Part shown: positions 29,828-39,447 of the stretch, piece by piece | How the letters are laid out: each line of letters opens with the position of its first letter | Numbering within the stretch: the first letter of the stretch is position 1 | From: Corallococcus sicarius | GTDB taxonomy: Bacteria; Myxococcota; Myxococcia; Myxococcales; Myxococcaceae | Reading direction: 5' to 3' | Assembly (NCBI RefSeq): GCF_003611735.1 | Contig: NZ_RAWG01000050.1 | Span: 1-42,539, forward strand | Length of the DNA: 42,539 nucleotides | Notes under the pieces: generated by a model | Database searches by the model: none | The model's input: only the letters and a program-made list of their open reading frames with translations | What the model was told of the DNA's origin: nothing | Made by a program: the position numbers and the translations under genes

Positions 29828-30208
29828 TCAGGAGGCCATCAAAAGAAATGCGCCCACGGCCGCGGCCAAGAGGAGGGGAATGAGCACTTCCACCGGAAAG
29901 CGGTGATTCGCGTGGGCCAGGTGCAGCCCTTTCAGGCCGAACCGGCGCTGGCGGCGCACGCGGGCCACCACCAGCGACGCGAGCGCGGGCGGGGCCTTCT
30001 CCCGCTCCAGCGTGCGCACGCGCTGCACGGTGCTGGCGTAGCGGTCCCACCCCTGGCGGCACTCCACGCAGCCGTCCAGATGGCTTCGCACCGCCTGGAC
30101 CTGGGGGGCCGGCAGCTCTTCGTCGGCGAGCGCCAGGAACAGCGCCCTCGCCTCGCGGTGATCCAATCGCGGTTCCAAGTCCGTTCCTCTCCGCTGCAGG
30201 CCGCTCAT
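29828..30208 (-). CDS. Zinc-finger anti-sigma factor (membrane anchored)
   Basis: A 126-residue protein with a ZAS-type motif, HLDGCVEC (H-x3-C-x2-C, about 43-50), near an N-terminal helix, and one C-terminal membrane helix (about 107-124). This is the usual design of an inner-membrane anti-sigma factor that holds its ECF sigma until a signal destroys it. The start overlaps the sigma stop by four bases, giving matched translation. The periplasmic part after the helix is only one or two residues, so sensing would need a partner or act from the cytoplasm. Confidence 0.82.
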   Translation of the reverse strand: MSGLQRRGTDLEPRLDHREARALFLALADEELPAPQVQAVRSHLDGCVECRQGWDRYASTVQRVRTLEREKAPPALASLVVARVRRQRRFGLKGLHLAHANHRFPVEVLIPLLLAAAVGAFLLMAS

Positions 30209-30837
30209 GGTTCAAACCGCCCCAGCAGGTCCGCCAGCTTCTCACGTGCCCGGTGGAGCCGGCTCTTCACGGTCCCCTCGGGCAGCTCGGTGATGTCCAC
30301 GATTTCGTCGTAGCTCAGGCCCTCGATGTCGCGCAGCGCCACCAGCATGCGCGCATCGGGTTCCAGTTGGGAGATGGCCCGCTGCACCCGGGCCCGCTCG
30401 CGCGCCGCGTCCAGGGCGGCGTCCGGCTGCTGAGGCGCGCCCCCGCCCTCCGCGATGGCGGCGGCGCTCGTCTCGTCGTACTCGTCCGAGCGGCCCCGCC
30501 CCCGGCGTTGCAGGTACTTCAGCCGGTTGAGGCAGTGGTTCTTCGTGATGCGGAACAGCCAGGTGGACAGCCGCGCGTCCTCGCGGAAGCGGCGCACGTT
30601 CTGGTGCACGCTGACGAAGATCTCCTGCACCAGGTCGTGGGCCTCCTCGCGGTCGCCCACCATGCGGAAGCAGAAGTCGTAGAGGCGGTCCTGGTGCTCG
30701 CGCACCAGCTCCTCGAAGGCCCCCGGGTCGCCACGACGCAGCCGGACGAGCAGCGCCTGCTCCTCGCGGCGCACGTCCGGGACGGCCGCGCTGGCCAGGG
30801 CCTGCTGTCCGACTCCGAGCACACCGCCCGATGACAC
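30205..30837 (-). CDS. ECF sigma factor, RpoE-like
   Basis: A 210-residue group 4 sigma factor. Region 2 (about 35-105) includes DRLYDFCFRMVGDREEAHDLVQEIF and RLSTWLFRITKNHCLNRLK. Region 4 (about 150-205) has ALRDIEGLSYDEIVDITELPEGTVKSRLHRAREKL. The GTG at 30837 is chosen as start because GGGAGG lies five bases before it; an ATG at 30951 would add 38 residues encoded across the putative promoter. It is coupled to the anti-sigma gene. A GGAAC/GTCTGG promoter upstream suggests it activates itself. Confidence 0.88.
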   Translation of the reverse strand: MSSGGVLGVGQQALASAAVPDVRREEQALLVRLRRGDPGAFEELVREHQDRLYDFCFRMVGDREEAHDLVQEIFVSVHQNVRRFREDARLSTWLFRITKNHCLNRLKYLQRRGRGRSDEYDETSAAAIAEGGGAPQQPDAALDAARERARVQRAISQLEPDARMLVALRDIEGLSYDEIVDITELPEGTVKSRLHRAREKLADLLGRFEP

Positions 30838-30911
30838 CGTGCCTCCCGGCCGCGGGCCTTCCCTCCGTGGAAAAAGCCCTCGCATCCATCCTATCGCCGC
30901 CCTACCCGGCC

Positions 30912-30939
30912 CCAGACACCGCCCCGGGAAAAAGGTTCC
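30912..30939 (-). promoter_or_regulatory. Putative ECF (RpoE-type) promoter of the sigma/anti-sigma pair
   Basis: Minus strand: GGAACC at 30934-30939, a 16-base spacer and GTCTGG at 30912-30917. This resembles the E. coli sigma-E pattern (GGAACTT, about 16, GTCTAA). The -35 box lies within a perfect 8-bp inverted repeat, CCCGGGAA (30923-30930) and TTCCCGGG (30936-30943), which could be an operator or a hairpin. The leader to the GTG would be about 70 bases. Confidence 0.4.
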
Positions 30940-30952
30940 CGGGCATGACAAA

Positions 30953-30986
30953 CCCCTCCACCGGCGCAGGCTGCCCAGTGGAGGGG
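30953..30986 (-). terminator. Terminator hairpin after prfB
   Basis: CCCCTCCAC (30953-30961) and GTGGAGGGG (30978-30986) form a perfect 9-bp stem with a 16-base loop, 18 bases past the prfB stop. On the minus strand it is followed by a short TTTGT. It should insulate prfB from the sigma-factor operon. Confidence 0.55.
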
Positions 30987-31004
30987 TGGAATGTTCCAGG
31001 ACTG

Positions 31005-32127
31005 TCAGTCCGCGGCGGCGTTCCGGTTCGGGTTCTTCACGCCCAAAAGCTGTGCGGTGACGAACTCGTCCAGGTCGCCGTCCAGCACCTTGTCCACGTT
31101 GCCCGTCTCGACGCCGGTGCGCAGGTCCTTGACCATGCGGTACGGCGCCAGCACGTAGCTGCGGATCTGCGAGCCGAAGGAGATGTCCTTCTTGGCCGCC
31201 TCGGCCGCGTCGCGCTCGGCGTCGCGCTTCTTCATCTCCAGCTCGTACAGGCGGCCGCGCAGAATCTGGAAGGCCATGTCCTTGTTGGCCGACTGCGAGC
31301 GCTCCGTCTGGCAGGTGATCATGATGCCCGTGGGCAGGTGCCGCAGCTGCGCCGTGGACGACGTCTTGTTGACCTTCTGGCCACCCGCGCCACTGCCGCG
31401 GATGAACTTCAACTCGTAGTCCTTCTCCGGCAGATCGATGTGGATGCTGTCGTCGACCTCCGGGTACACGTCCACGGACGCGAAGGCCGTCTGCCGGCGG
31501 GCGTTGGCGTCGAAGGGGCTGATGCGCACGAGCCGGTGCACGCCCACCTCCGCCTTGAGGTAGCCGTAGGCGTTCTCGCCCTCGATGCGCAGCGAGACGT
31601 TCTTGAAGCCCGCCTCTTCGCCCGGCAACGCGTCGCTGATCTCGACCTTCCAGCCCTTCGTCTCGCCGTAGCGCGTGTACATGCGCATGAGCATGGCGGC
31701 CCAGTCCATGGAGTCCGTGCCGCCCGCGCCCGGGTTGATGTCCATGAAGCAGTTGCTGCGGTCCTGGGGGCCGGAGAGCATCCGCGCCAGCTCCAGCTTC
31801 GCGACCTCCGCCTCCAGCGACGTGAGCGAGCCTTCGGCTTCCTGCGCGCTCGCCTCGTCGTTCATCTCCGCCGCCAGCTCCAGCAGCGTCTGCGCGTCGT
31901 CCAGCCCGCGCATCGTCTTGTCGAAGGCGCCCACGCTGGCCTCCAGCGTGGACTTCTCCTTCAACAGCCCCTGGGCCTTGGTGTTGTCGTCCCAGAAGCC
32001 GGGCTGCGTGGAGTCACGTTCAATCAGCGCGATGCGGGACCGCTTGCGGTCCAGGTCAAAGATGCCCCCGGAGCGCGTTGAGGCGCTCCTTCAGGGCGTG
32101 GATCTTCTCCATCGAGTCGTTCGCCAT
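31005..32127 (-). CDS. prfB: Peptide chain release factor 2 (programmed +1 frameshift)
   Basis: Recognises UGA and UAA and triggers peptide release. Translation starts at ATG 32127 and meets an in-frame TGA at codon 24 (32056-32058). A +1 shift at CTT-TGA-C then enters the main frame, giving about 373 residues. The main part has GSGAGGQKVNKTSS (catalytic GGQ) and the RISPFDANARRQTAF block with the SPF motif that reads UGA. The 23-codon leader MANDSMEKIHALKERLNALRG matches the normal RF2 N-terminus, so this is regulation rather than damage. It lies downstream of the Lnb-like gene. Confidence 0.95.
32055..32070 (-). promoter_or_regulatory. prfB programmed frameshift site
   Basis: Minus strand: CGGGGG, three bases, then CTTTGAC (32055-32061). 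CTT-TGA-C is the canonical slippery stop, and the G-rich block at 32065-32070 is the internal Shine-Dalgarno-like stimulator. In E. coli the matching site is AGGGGG-TAT-CTTTGAC. When RF2 is scarce the ribosome pauses at UGA and shifts by one base, giving autoregulation. Confidence 0.93.
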
Positions 32128-32182
32128 GGTGTCTTCGTCCTTCGTGTCGGGAGGTTGTTGGAGAAAAAAGTCGTCCGTTGCT

Positions 32183-33502
32183 TCAGGAGGCCTTGAGCGA
32201 GGGCACCTGTTCGGGCTCGCGCCCGGCGGTGCGCTCGGTGGCCGGAGCGCGGGCCCGCAGCCGGTCCAACCAGGAGGCGCCGGCCAGGCCCAGGGAGATG
32301 GGCAGGATGAGCGCGACGAGCCGCCAGTTGTCCTGGTCGAACCAGGGCAGCACCTTCAGCACCACGCCCAGCGCGCCCGTGGCCGCGAGCAAGCCCCACA
32401 CCCACTTGAGCCGCGCGCGGGCCTTCGCGCTGTTCCACATCAGCCGGATGCCGTACGGCACGGCCAGCAGCGTCACCGGGTTGGCGAGGAAGAGGTTCTC
32501 GTTGTGGTGGGTCACCACGTGGTCCGTGCCGATCCACATGACGACGAGCGCGAGCCCCGGGATGCCCAGCACCAGCCCCACGACCACGTTCTCCAGGCCC
32601 AGCAGGATGCGCGCCGCGCGGCTGCCCCGGCGCTCCCACGCGGCGAGCCCCAGCGCGCCCGCGCCCAGGAGCACGCCCAGGGCGAAAATCCACGGGCCGA
32701 AGGCCGGCGGCTGCGCGGGCGGACGGGGCCTGTCAGGTGACACGTAGTAGTCCCACTGCCGCTCCACCAGCGACACCGGCTGCCCGTCCGCGCCGGGCAC
32801 CTTCAGCTCCGCCACCTGCTGCTCCAGCTCATCCGGGAGGAAGGCCTCCTCGCGGCGGGTGATGGGCTTGTCGATGGAGTCGTTCATCATGAAGTCGAGC
32901 AGCAGGCTCATGGGCGGGCTCACCGCCGTGTAGCGCCGCGTGTGCTCGCGCAGCGTCATGCGCGCCGGAGCGCGCTCCGCCTCGCTCAGCTTGCCGCCCA
33001 CGGCCGAGTCGATCATGTCGCGCAGGCGCGTCACGCAGTTGTCGCTGTAGTGCTCGTAGAGGTACTCGCGGTTCTCCGGCAGCACGTTGTCCGCCAGCCG
33101 CTTCGCCACCTTCACGCGCTGCTCCGGCGTGAGGTTGAGCTCCTGCACGCGCACGTCGCGCCCCAGCGACTTGTACAGGCGGAAGGTGCCGTTGACGCTC
33201 GACTCGCCCACCCAGAACTCCAGGCGGCCCTTGGCGAAGCGCACCACGGTCTGGTCGTCGAACGAGTACATCCCGTAGTTGTAGAGCCGCTGCATCTGCC
33301 GGGCGCGGTCCTCCACCACCAGCGAGCCGTGGCCCCACCAGGCGAAGACGTCGTCGCCCGGGCTGAAGGTCACCAGCCAGATGGACAGGTCCTCGCCCCG
33401 GCTCTCGCCCGTGCCCCAGGGCGGCACCTTGGCGTGCGCGGGCGACGTCAGCAGCAGGAGGCCAAGCAGGCTCAAGGATGCGAGAGACGACAGGCGGGGC
33501 AT
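32183..33502 (-). CDS. Lnb-type (DUF4105) membrane protein
   Basis: A 439-residue protein: signal peptide (1-24, ending SPAHA), a periplasmic DUF4105 domain (about 30-250) and four or five C-terminal membrane helices (about 270-412). Conserved candidates for catalysis are His58 in WWGHGSLVV and Cys156 in HYSDNCVTRLRD. The family includes Lnb, the lipoprotein N-acyltransferase of Bacteroides. The C-terminal stretch DHVVTHHNENLFLANPV also fits. Lipoprotein acylation is an inference; other roles are possible. The ATG at 33502 begins the signal peptide; an earlier codon at 33535 only lengthens it. It lies upstream of prfB. Confidence 0.78.
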   Translation of the reverse strand: MPRLSSLASLSLLGLLLLTSPAHAKVPPWGTGESRGEDLSIWLVTFSPGDDVFAWWGHGSLVVEDRARQMQRLYNYGMYSFDDQTVVRFAKGRLEFWVGESSVNGTFRLYKSLGRDVRVQELNLTPEQRVKVAKRLADNVLPENREYLYEHYSDNCVTRLRDMIDSAVGGKLSEAERAPARMTLREHTRRYTAVSPPMSLLLDFMMNDSIDKPITRREEAFLPDELEQQVAELKVPGADGQPVSLVERQWDYYVSPDRPRPPAQPPAFGPWIFALGVLLGAGALGLAAWERRGSRAARILLGLENVVVGLVLGIPGLALVVMWIGTDHVVTHHNENLFLANPVTLLAVPYGIRLMWNSAKARARLKWVWGLLAATGALGVVLKVLPWFDQDNWRLVALILPISLGLAGASWLDRLRARAPATERTAGREPEQVPSLKAS

Positions 33503-33536
33503 CGTTCCATCCAACACACGGAAGGCGGGCCCCAAC

Positions 33537-33564
33537 TACCTATCACGCACGGCCCCCGACTCAA
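33537..33564 (-). promoter_or_regulatory. Weak candidate promoter upstream of the Lnb-like gene
   Basis: Minus strand: TTGAGT at 33559-33564, spacer 16, TAGGTA at 33537-33542, in the 104-base gap after ybeY. The -35 box is fair and the -10 box poor. It would let the Lnb-like gene and prfB be transcribed apart from the phoH-pgpH-ybeY group. Confidence 0.3.
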
Positions 33565-33606
33565 CGGCGGGGACGGTGGGGTGTCGGCTGCCCGGAGGTG
33601 GGCTCT

Positions 33607-34488
33607 TCAGATGAGCTTGGCCCGGCGGGCGCGCGAGTCGATGGTCAGCGAGTCCGCCACCATCCCGCGCTCGCCCAGGAGCTGCTCCTCCAGGGCCGCC
33701 ATGCGCTTGGCGTCACGCGGCTTCTCGTGGTCGTGCCCCAACAGGTGCAGCAGGCCGTGCGCGAGGTAGCGGCCCATCTCCGACTCCAGCGTGCGGCCGT
33801 ACTCCTTCGCCTGCCGCTTCGCCGTGTCGATGGAGATGACCACGTCGCCCAGGGGGCGCGGCCCCGGGGTCCCCTTGGGCTGGTCCCCCGCGGGGAAGGA
33901 CAGCACGTCGGTGGCCTTGTCCTTCTGGCGCCAGGTGCGGTTGAGGCGGCGGATGGCCCGGTCCCCCACGAGCGACAGCGACAGCTCGCAGCCGGTGAGC
34001 CCCAACTGCTTCAGGTAGGCGCGGCCCCAGGTGGTCAGCAGGCGCTCGTAGTCCTCGCCCTGACCGTGCGCCACCTGCACCGTCACCTGGTTCTCCGACG
34101 CCTTCGGCTTCGGCTCCGGCTTCTCGATGTGCGCCAGCTCCACGCGGAACGCGGGCGCGCAGATGGACCAGTAGTCGCACGCGCCCTGCGAGTCGTTGCG
34201 GTACACGACGCGCTTGCCGCGCGGGACGAGCCCCACTTCACCCGCGCTGATGCGCTCGCGCTTGCCGTCCACCACGATGGTGAGTTCGCCCGTGAGGACG
34301 AGCACCACCTCGTCGAACTCCGGCGTCTGCGGAGGTTCGCTCCAGCCCGGGGGCGCCCGCATGCGCGCCACCGACGTGGACTCCGTCTCCGTGCTGGCGG
34401 CGCCGACGAACTCCTCGATGCGCTTGCCGTCGTCGCGGGGAATGACCTTGCCCTTGCGCAGCTTCACGCCCTCCACCTTGCGGCTCAT
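33607..34488 (-). CDS. ybeY: Cupin-YbeY fusion, rRNA maturation endonuclease
   Basis: A 293-residue fusion. Residues about 25-118 are a cupin-like barrel (DEVVLVLTGELTIVVDG, then GEVGLVPRGKRVVYRN). Residues about 119-135 are a charged linker, and 136-276 are YbeY with the zinc motif HGLLHLLGHDHE (244-255; His244, His248, His254) and LSLVGDRAIRRLNRTWR. YbeY acts in 16S rRNA 3' processing and ribosome quality control. The cupin's usual metal histidines are absent (PPQTPEFDE instead of HxH), so it more likely binds RNA, protein or a small ligand. Its start overlaps the pgpH stop by four bases. Confidence 0.9.
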   Translation of the reverse strand: MSRKVEGVKLRKGKVIPRDDGKRIEEFVGAASTETESTSVARMRAPPGWSEPPQTPEFDEVVLVLTGELTIVVDGKRERISAGEVGLVPRGKRVVYRNDSQGACDYWSICAPAFRVELAHIEKPEPKPKASENQVTVQVAHGQGEDYERLLTTWGRAYLKQLGLTGCELSLSLVGDRAIRRLNRTWRQKDKATDVLSFPAGDQPKGTPGPRPLGDVVISIDTAKRQAKEYGRTLESEMGRYLAHGLLHLLGHDHEKPRDAKRMAALEEQLLGERGMVADSLTIDSRARRAKLI

Positions 34489-36989
34489 GACATGCCCGCC
34501 GTTCTCACCTTCGTGTCCTTCGTTTCAGGCTTCACCGGCGCGGGCGCCATCATCAACGGCGAGCCGGACTTGCCCCCACCCATCGCGCCCGCCGGGTACA
34601 CCGGGCGCGTGTGGTAGATGCCTTCCAGCGTGTGCAGGAAGGACTGGGAGATGAGGTTCAGGTCCTTGAGCGTCAAGTCACACTCGTCGAGCTGGCCCTC
34701 GGAGAAGATGATGTTGATGATCTTCTGCACCTGCGCGTGGAGCTTCGCGCTGGTGGGGTCCGGCATGGAGCGCGTGGAGGCCTCCACCGCGTCGGCGATC
34801 ATCACCAGCGCCGCCTCGCGGAACTGCGGCTTGGGGCCCGGGTAGCGGTAGATGCTCTCGTCGATGGGAGGCGCGCCTTCCTTGCCCTCCTGCTCCTTGA
34901 GGGCCTTGTGGAAGAAGAAGCCCACCGTGCGCGTGCCGTGGTGCTGGGGGATGGCGTCCGCCACCAGCTTGGGCAGGCGGTACTGCCGGGCCATCTCCAG
35001 GCCCTCCGTCACGTGGCGCTTGATGATGACCGCGCTCATCGCGGGCGCGAGCCCGTCGTGCCGGTTCTCCCCCTTCTGGTTCTCCCCGAAGTAGAGCGGG
35101 TTCCGACCCTTGCCGATGTCGTGGTAGTACGCGCACGAGCGCGCCAGCAGCGGGTTCGCGCCGATGGTCTCCGCCGCGTTCTCCACCAGCGTCCCGATGA
35201 TGATGGAGTGGTGGTACGTGCCGGGCGCCTGGACGATGAGTTCCTTGAGCGCCGGGTGGTTCAGGTTCGCCAGCTCCAGCAGCTTGATGTCCGACGCGTA
35301 GCCGAACGTGGCCTCGATGAGCGGCGTCAGCGCCATCACCATCACGGGGACGGCCAGCGCCGTGCCGAAGAACGCGCACACCGCCGTGACGACCGTGTCT
35401 CCGGCCAGCCCCTTGCCCTCCACGAGGAACAGGAACAGGACGGCGACGAGGTTGGCGATGCCGGTGATGAAGCCCGCGCGGAAGATGCCCACGCGGTCCT
35501 TCGCCTTCACGATGCGGTCCGCCGCCACCAGCGAGCCCACCAGCGTGTAGATGCCGAACGCCAGCGAGTTGCCCAGCATCACGCCCGCGAGGCACGCGAA
35601 CACCATGGCGAAGAACAGCGCCAGCTCCTGCGTGAGGATGAAGCGCACCAGCATCGCGCCCGCCGCCACGGGGAAGGCGTAATAGAACGCTTCGATGGGC
35701 AGCGCCGTGTAGCGGTCCTGCACCGCGTCCGCGATGGACACCCAGACCTGGAGGACCCCCAGCAGGCCCACCAGCAGGAGGCCCAGCAGCACGCCGTCCT
35801 TGCGCGTGGGGCGGAAGCGCCGGAAGGCCGCGCGGCAGAAGCCATAGAAGGCCACCACCAGCAGGGACACCAGCCCCGTGCCGCCCACCTGGAGCTGCAG
35901 CAGGTCCAACCGGTCCGTCTGCGCGCGCATCCCGCGCAGCATCACCAGGTGCGTTTCGTTGACGAGCTCTCCGTCGCCGATGACGCGCTGGCCCTTCTTG
36001 ATGGAGATGACCGCGTCCTTCACCGCGTCGCCCGCGAGCCGGCGGCGCAGGTCCGTCTCCGCGATGTTGATGGTCAGGCTGGGGCGCACCAGCCGCTTGG
36101 CGATGCGCAGCACCGCGCGGCGCTGGACGGCGGGGGACTCCGGCAGCACGTTGCCGGGCACGGAGGCGAAGCGATCCAGCTCCTGGTGCGCCTCGCGCAT
36201 GTCCACCACCTGGGTGGCGGCCGCGGGCAGGGACTCCTCGTTCTTGTGCTGCACGTCGCGCACGGTGAGGCCCTGCGGCGCCTCGCGCACCAGCTCGTCG
36301 CGCGACCCGGCCACGTACACCGGGCCCCGGTCCGCGCGGTAGGCGCGCTCCAACAGCACCAGCGTGGCGGACTCGGCCTCCTCGGAGAAGCCGTTGGCCA
36401 CCACCGCCTGGAAGTCCTCGCCCTCCAGGCCCGCGTCGCGCTGGCCGAAGAGCTGCTCCTGGAACTGGGCCTGCATCTCCTCGCGGTCGCGGCGCTGGCG
36501 CTCCAGGGCCTCGGGCGCGAGCGGCGCCGGCTTGCGGCGCTTGAGCTGCCCGTCCTCGGGCGCGACCTCCTCGGTGTGCGCCTTCTCTTCGGCCAGGTGC
36601 TCGCGCGCGGTGGCGAAGGCGGCGCGCACGGACGCGCGCAGGTTGCCCACCACCGCCGGGTTGAGGTCGTACACCGGGCGCACCGCGCTGCGGGCCTCGC
36701 GGCGGCGCTGCTCCGTCATCGCCTGGTGGACGATGTCGTAGTCACGCGCGGCCTTGAAGCCCGCGGGCGAGTTGGCCCGGAAGGGCTTGCCCACGTTCTC
36801 CTCGGTGAGGGCGGGGATCTGCTGGCTGTAGAGCCCCGGGGAGATGACGAAGCCCGCGCCCACCGACACCACCAGCAGCAAGAGCCCCTGGACGACGCGC
36901 CGACCCCAATCCCCACGCCCGAGCCCCAGGCGCACCGCGAGCGCGTCCAGCGGACTGGGCCCGGGGGCTGGTGATTCAGGATCGGCCAT
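34485..36989 (-). CDS. PgpH-type 7TM-HD phosphohydrolase
   Basis: An 834-residue membrane protein. It has one N-terminal helix (about 33-51), a long extracytoplasmic domain (about 52-365), seven helices (about 370-560) and a C-terminal HD domain (about 565-790). HD metal ligands are visible: His593/594, His623-Asp624 (YYHDIGKG), His683/684 (QHHGT) and Asp733 (ADAVEA). Homologues in Gram-positives (PgpH) degrade cyclic di-AMP; the substrate here is not proven. The ATG at 36989 has GAGGAG six bases upstream. It sits between phoH and ybeY, a widespread order. Confidence 0.9.
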   Translation of the reverse strand: MADPESPAPGPSPLDALAVRLGLGRGDWGRRVVQGLLLLVVSVGAGFVISPGLYSQQIPALTEENVGKPFRANSPAGFKAARDYDIVHQAMTEQRRREARSAVRPVYDLNPAVVGNLRASVRAAFATAREHLAEEKAHTEEVAPEDGQLKRRKPAPLAPEALERQRRDREEMQAQFQEQLFGQRDAGLEGEDFQAVVANGFSEEAESATLVLLERAYRADRGPVYVAGSRDELVREAPQGLTVRDVQHKNEESLPAAATQVVDMREAHQELDRFASVPGNVLPESPAVQRRAVLRIAKRLVRPSLTINIAETDLRRRLAGDAVKDAVISIKKGQRVIGDGELVNETHLVMLRGMRAQTDRLDLLQLQVGGTGLVSLLVVAFYGFCRAAFRRFRPTRKDGVLLGLLLVGLLGVLQVWVSIADAVQDRYTALPIEAFYYAFPVAAGAMLVRFILTQELALFFAMVFACLAGVMLGNSLAFGIYTLVGSLVAADRIVKAKDRVGIFRAGFITGIANLVAVLFLFLVEGKGLAGDTVVTAVCAFFGTALAVPVMVMALTPLIEATFGYASDIKLLELANLNHPALKELIVQAPGTYHHSIIIGTLVENAAETIGANPLLARSCAYYHDIGKGRNPLYFGENQKGENRHDGLAPAMSAVIIKRHVTEGLEMARQYRLPKLVADAIPQHHGTRTVGFFFHKALKEQEGKEGAPPIDESIYRYPGPKPQFREAALVMIADAVEASTRSMPDPTSAKLHAQVQKIINIIFSEGQLDECDLTLKDLNLISQSFLHTLEGIYHTRPVYPAGAMGGGKSGSPLMMAPAPVKPETKDTKVRTAGMS

Positions 36990-37149
36990 GGGGGACTCCT
37001 CACCCGGGAAGGGCGTCAAGGCTCCCTACAAGGAAGCAGCGACGGGGAAAATTCGTGAGGGTGGGACAGCCGCCGCCCGGATGCCAGTCCGCTCTGCGAA
37101 AAATGCGGGTAGGCCGACAAGCCGGGATGTGGGCTCCAAAACGACTCCA

Positions 37150-37181
37150 CCCCCGCCCCGGCGCAAGCCTGGGAGCGGGGG
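37150..37181 (-). terminator. Hairpin after phoH (possible terminator or attenuator)
   Basis: CCCCCGC (37150-37156) pairs with GCGGGGG (37175-37181), with an inner CCC/GGG and GGC/GCC stem. It lies 14 bases past the phoH stop in a 205-base gap before pgpH. A TTTT run comes about nine bases after the stem on the minus strand, so termination may be partial. Confidence 0.45.
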
Positions 37182-37194
37182 CGGAAGCCAGACG

Positions 37195-38286
<1,092 letters not shown>

Positions 38287-38325
38287 CCATGCTCGGCGGA
38301 CCTCCTGGGCGACTGCGACTCCAAG

Positions 38326-39444
38326 CTAGCGCACAGGCGGTAGGAGGATGAACTGCCGGGCAGCCAACCGCCGGTAATAGTACTCCTCCCGCCAGGGGTA
38401 TCGCAGCTCCTCGGGAGCCAACAATCCGGCATCCACCAATGCATCCAACCGTTCCGGCAGGGTTCCCTTCTCCAACTGGAACACCTCCAACGCGGCTTCA
38501 ATGCGGACGCGCTGCGCGTGCGCAATCTGACGCTGGGCGGCGGGATCCCCCAGGATGGACGCGCCGGCCTCCCGGCCGCCTGCTCCCACCCACCGGGAGA
38601 CGATGAAGGCCAGGGCCGCCAGCACTGCCATGGTGACGACGACGCGGCCCACCGGGCCCGCCACCCGGGCGAAGAGCCCGTGGTCTTCAGGAACGGGGAC
38701 GCGCCCCTCCGGGTCGATGGCGCGCACGTAGTCGCCCTTGACCAGGTTGTAGAGCGCCTTGCAGGTCTCGAACTCGCCCAGGCAGCAGAGGTCCACCAGC
38801 CGGCGCAGGTCGCGCCCCTGGGCAATCTCCTCGTAGACGTGGCGCTCCGAGGGGCCGATGACACCCAGCTCCCCGCCGTCGTCGGCGTGGGGCCGGGGCA
38901 CGGGCAGCGCCTTGACGCGCTCGAAGGTCATGTCGTCGCGGTGGATGCGCTTTCGGATGACGGGCCACTCGTCCACCATCCGGAAGCCCTCCATCAGCAC
39001 CGTCTCCGCGCGCAGCGGCGTGATGCCTTCGGGGCCCGGCTCCACCGGCTCCTGGATGAACTCGTAGGTGCCCGCCTTCCAGGTGAAGAGACGGTAGAGC
39101 GTCTCCGTCACCTGGAGCTGGGCCATCTGCTGGAAGCGCTCGGCGGTGAGGGCGTGGCTGGACACCAGCACGTCCCCCAGCCGCTTGAGGGTGCGCTTCT
39201 GCGTCTCCAGCGCGGCTTCCAGCTGCGTCTCGGTGATGATCTCCGCGCGCACCAGCATGGCGCCGATGAGCTCCTTGCGCTTCCGGGTGAGGCCCTCGGC
39301 CTTGATGATGTGGCCGTCCTGGAAGCCGACGCGCACCTCCTGGTCCTTGTTGCGGAAGTGGAGCGTGCCCGTCTTCTGCTGCTGGCCGATGAGCTGCAGG
39401 ATGTCGCCGATGCCGAAATCCTTGAGGGTGCCCTTGAGGGACAT
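38326..39444 (-). CDS. DUF4388 protein with membrane helix and GspG-like tail
   Basis: A 372-residue protein opening with DUF4388 (PATAN-like, MSLKGTLKDFGIGDILQLIG, about 1-135), then a helical region (145-245), one membrane helix (about 266-284) and a short C-terminal part (305-355). In that part, RIEAALEVFQLEKGTLPERLDAL resembles the core of type II secretion pseudopilins such as GspG. DUF4388 proteins are abundant in myxobacteria and often tied to signalling or motility, but without a general function. It is preceded by GGGAGAGG and lies three bases after the upstream gene. Confidence 0.75.
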   Translation of the reverse strand: MSLKGTLKDFGIGDILQLIGQQQKTGTLHFRNKDQEVRVGFQDGHIIKAEGLTRKRKELIGAMLVRAEIITETQLEAALETQKRTLKRLGDVLVSSHALTAERFQQMAQLQVTETLYRLFTWKAGTYEFIQEPVEPGPEGITPLRAETVLMEGFRMVDEWPVIRKRIHRDDMTFERVKALPVPRPHADDGGELGVIGPSERHVYEEIAQGRDLRRLVDLCCLGEFETCKALYNLVKGDYVRAIDPEGRVPVPEDHGLFARVAGPVGRVVVTMAVLAALAFIVSRWVGAGGREAGASILGDPAAQRQIAHAQRVRIEAALEVFQLEKGTLPERLDALVDAGLLAPEELRYPWREEYYYRRLAARQFILLPPVR

Positions 39445-39447
39445 GGC

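Noticed and set aside
32055-32127. prfB as a frameshifted pseudogene
   Set aside because: The break falls at the canonical RF2 slippery stop with its upstream stimulator, and both parts match the family.
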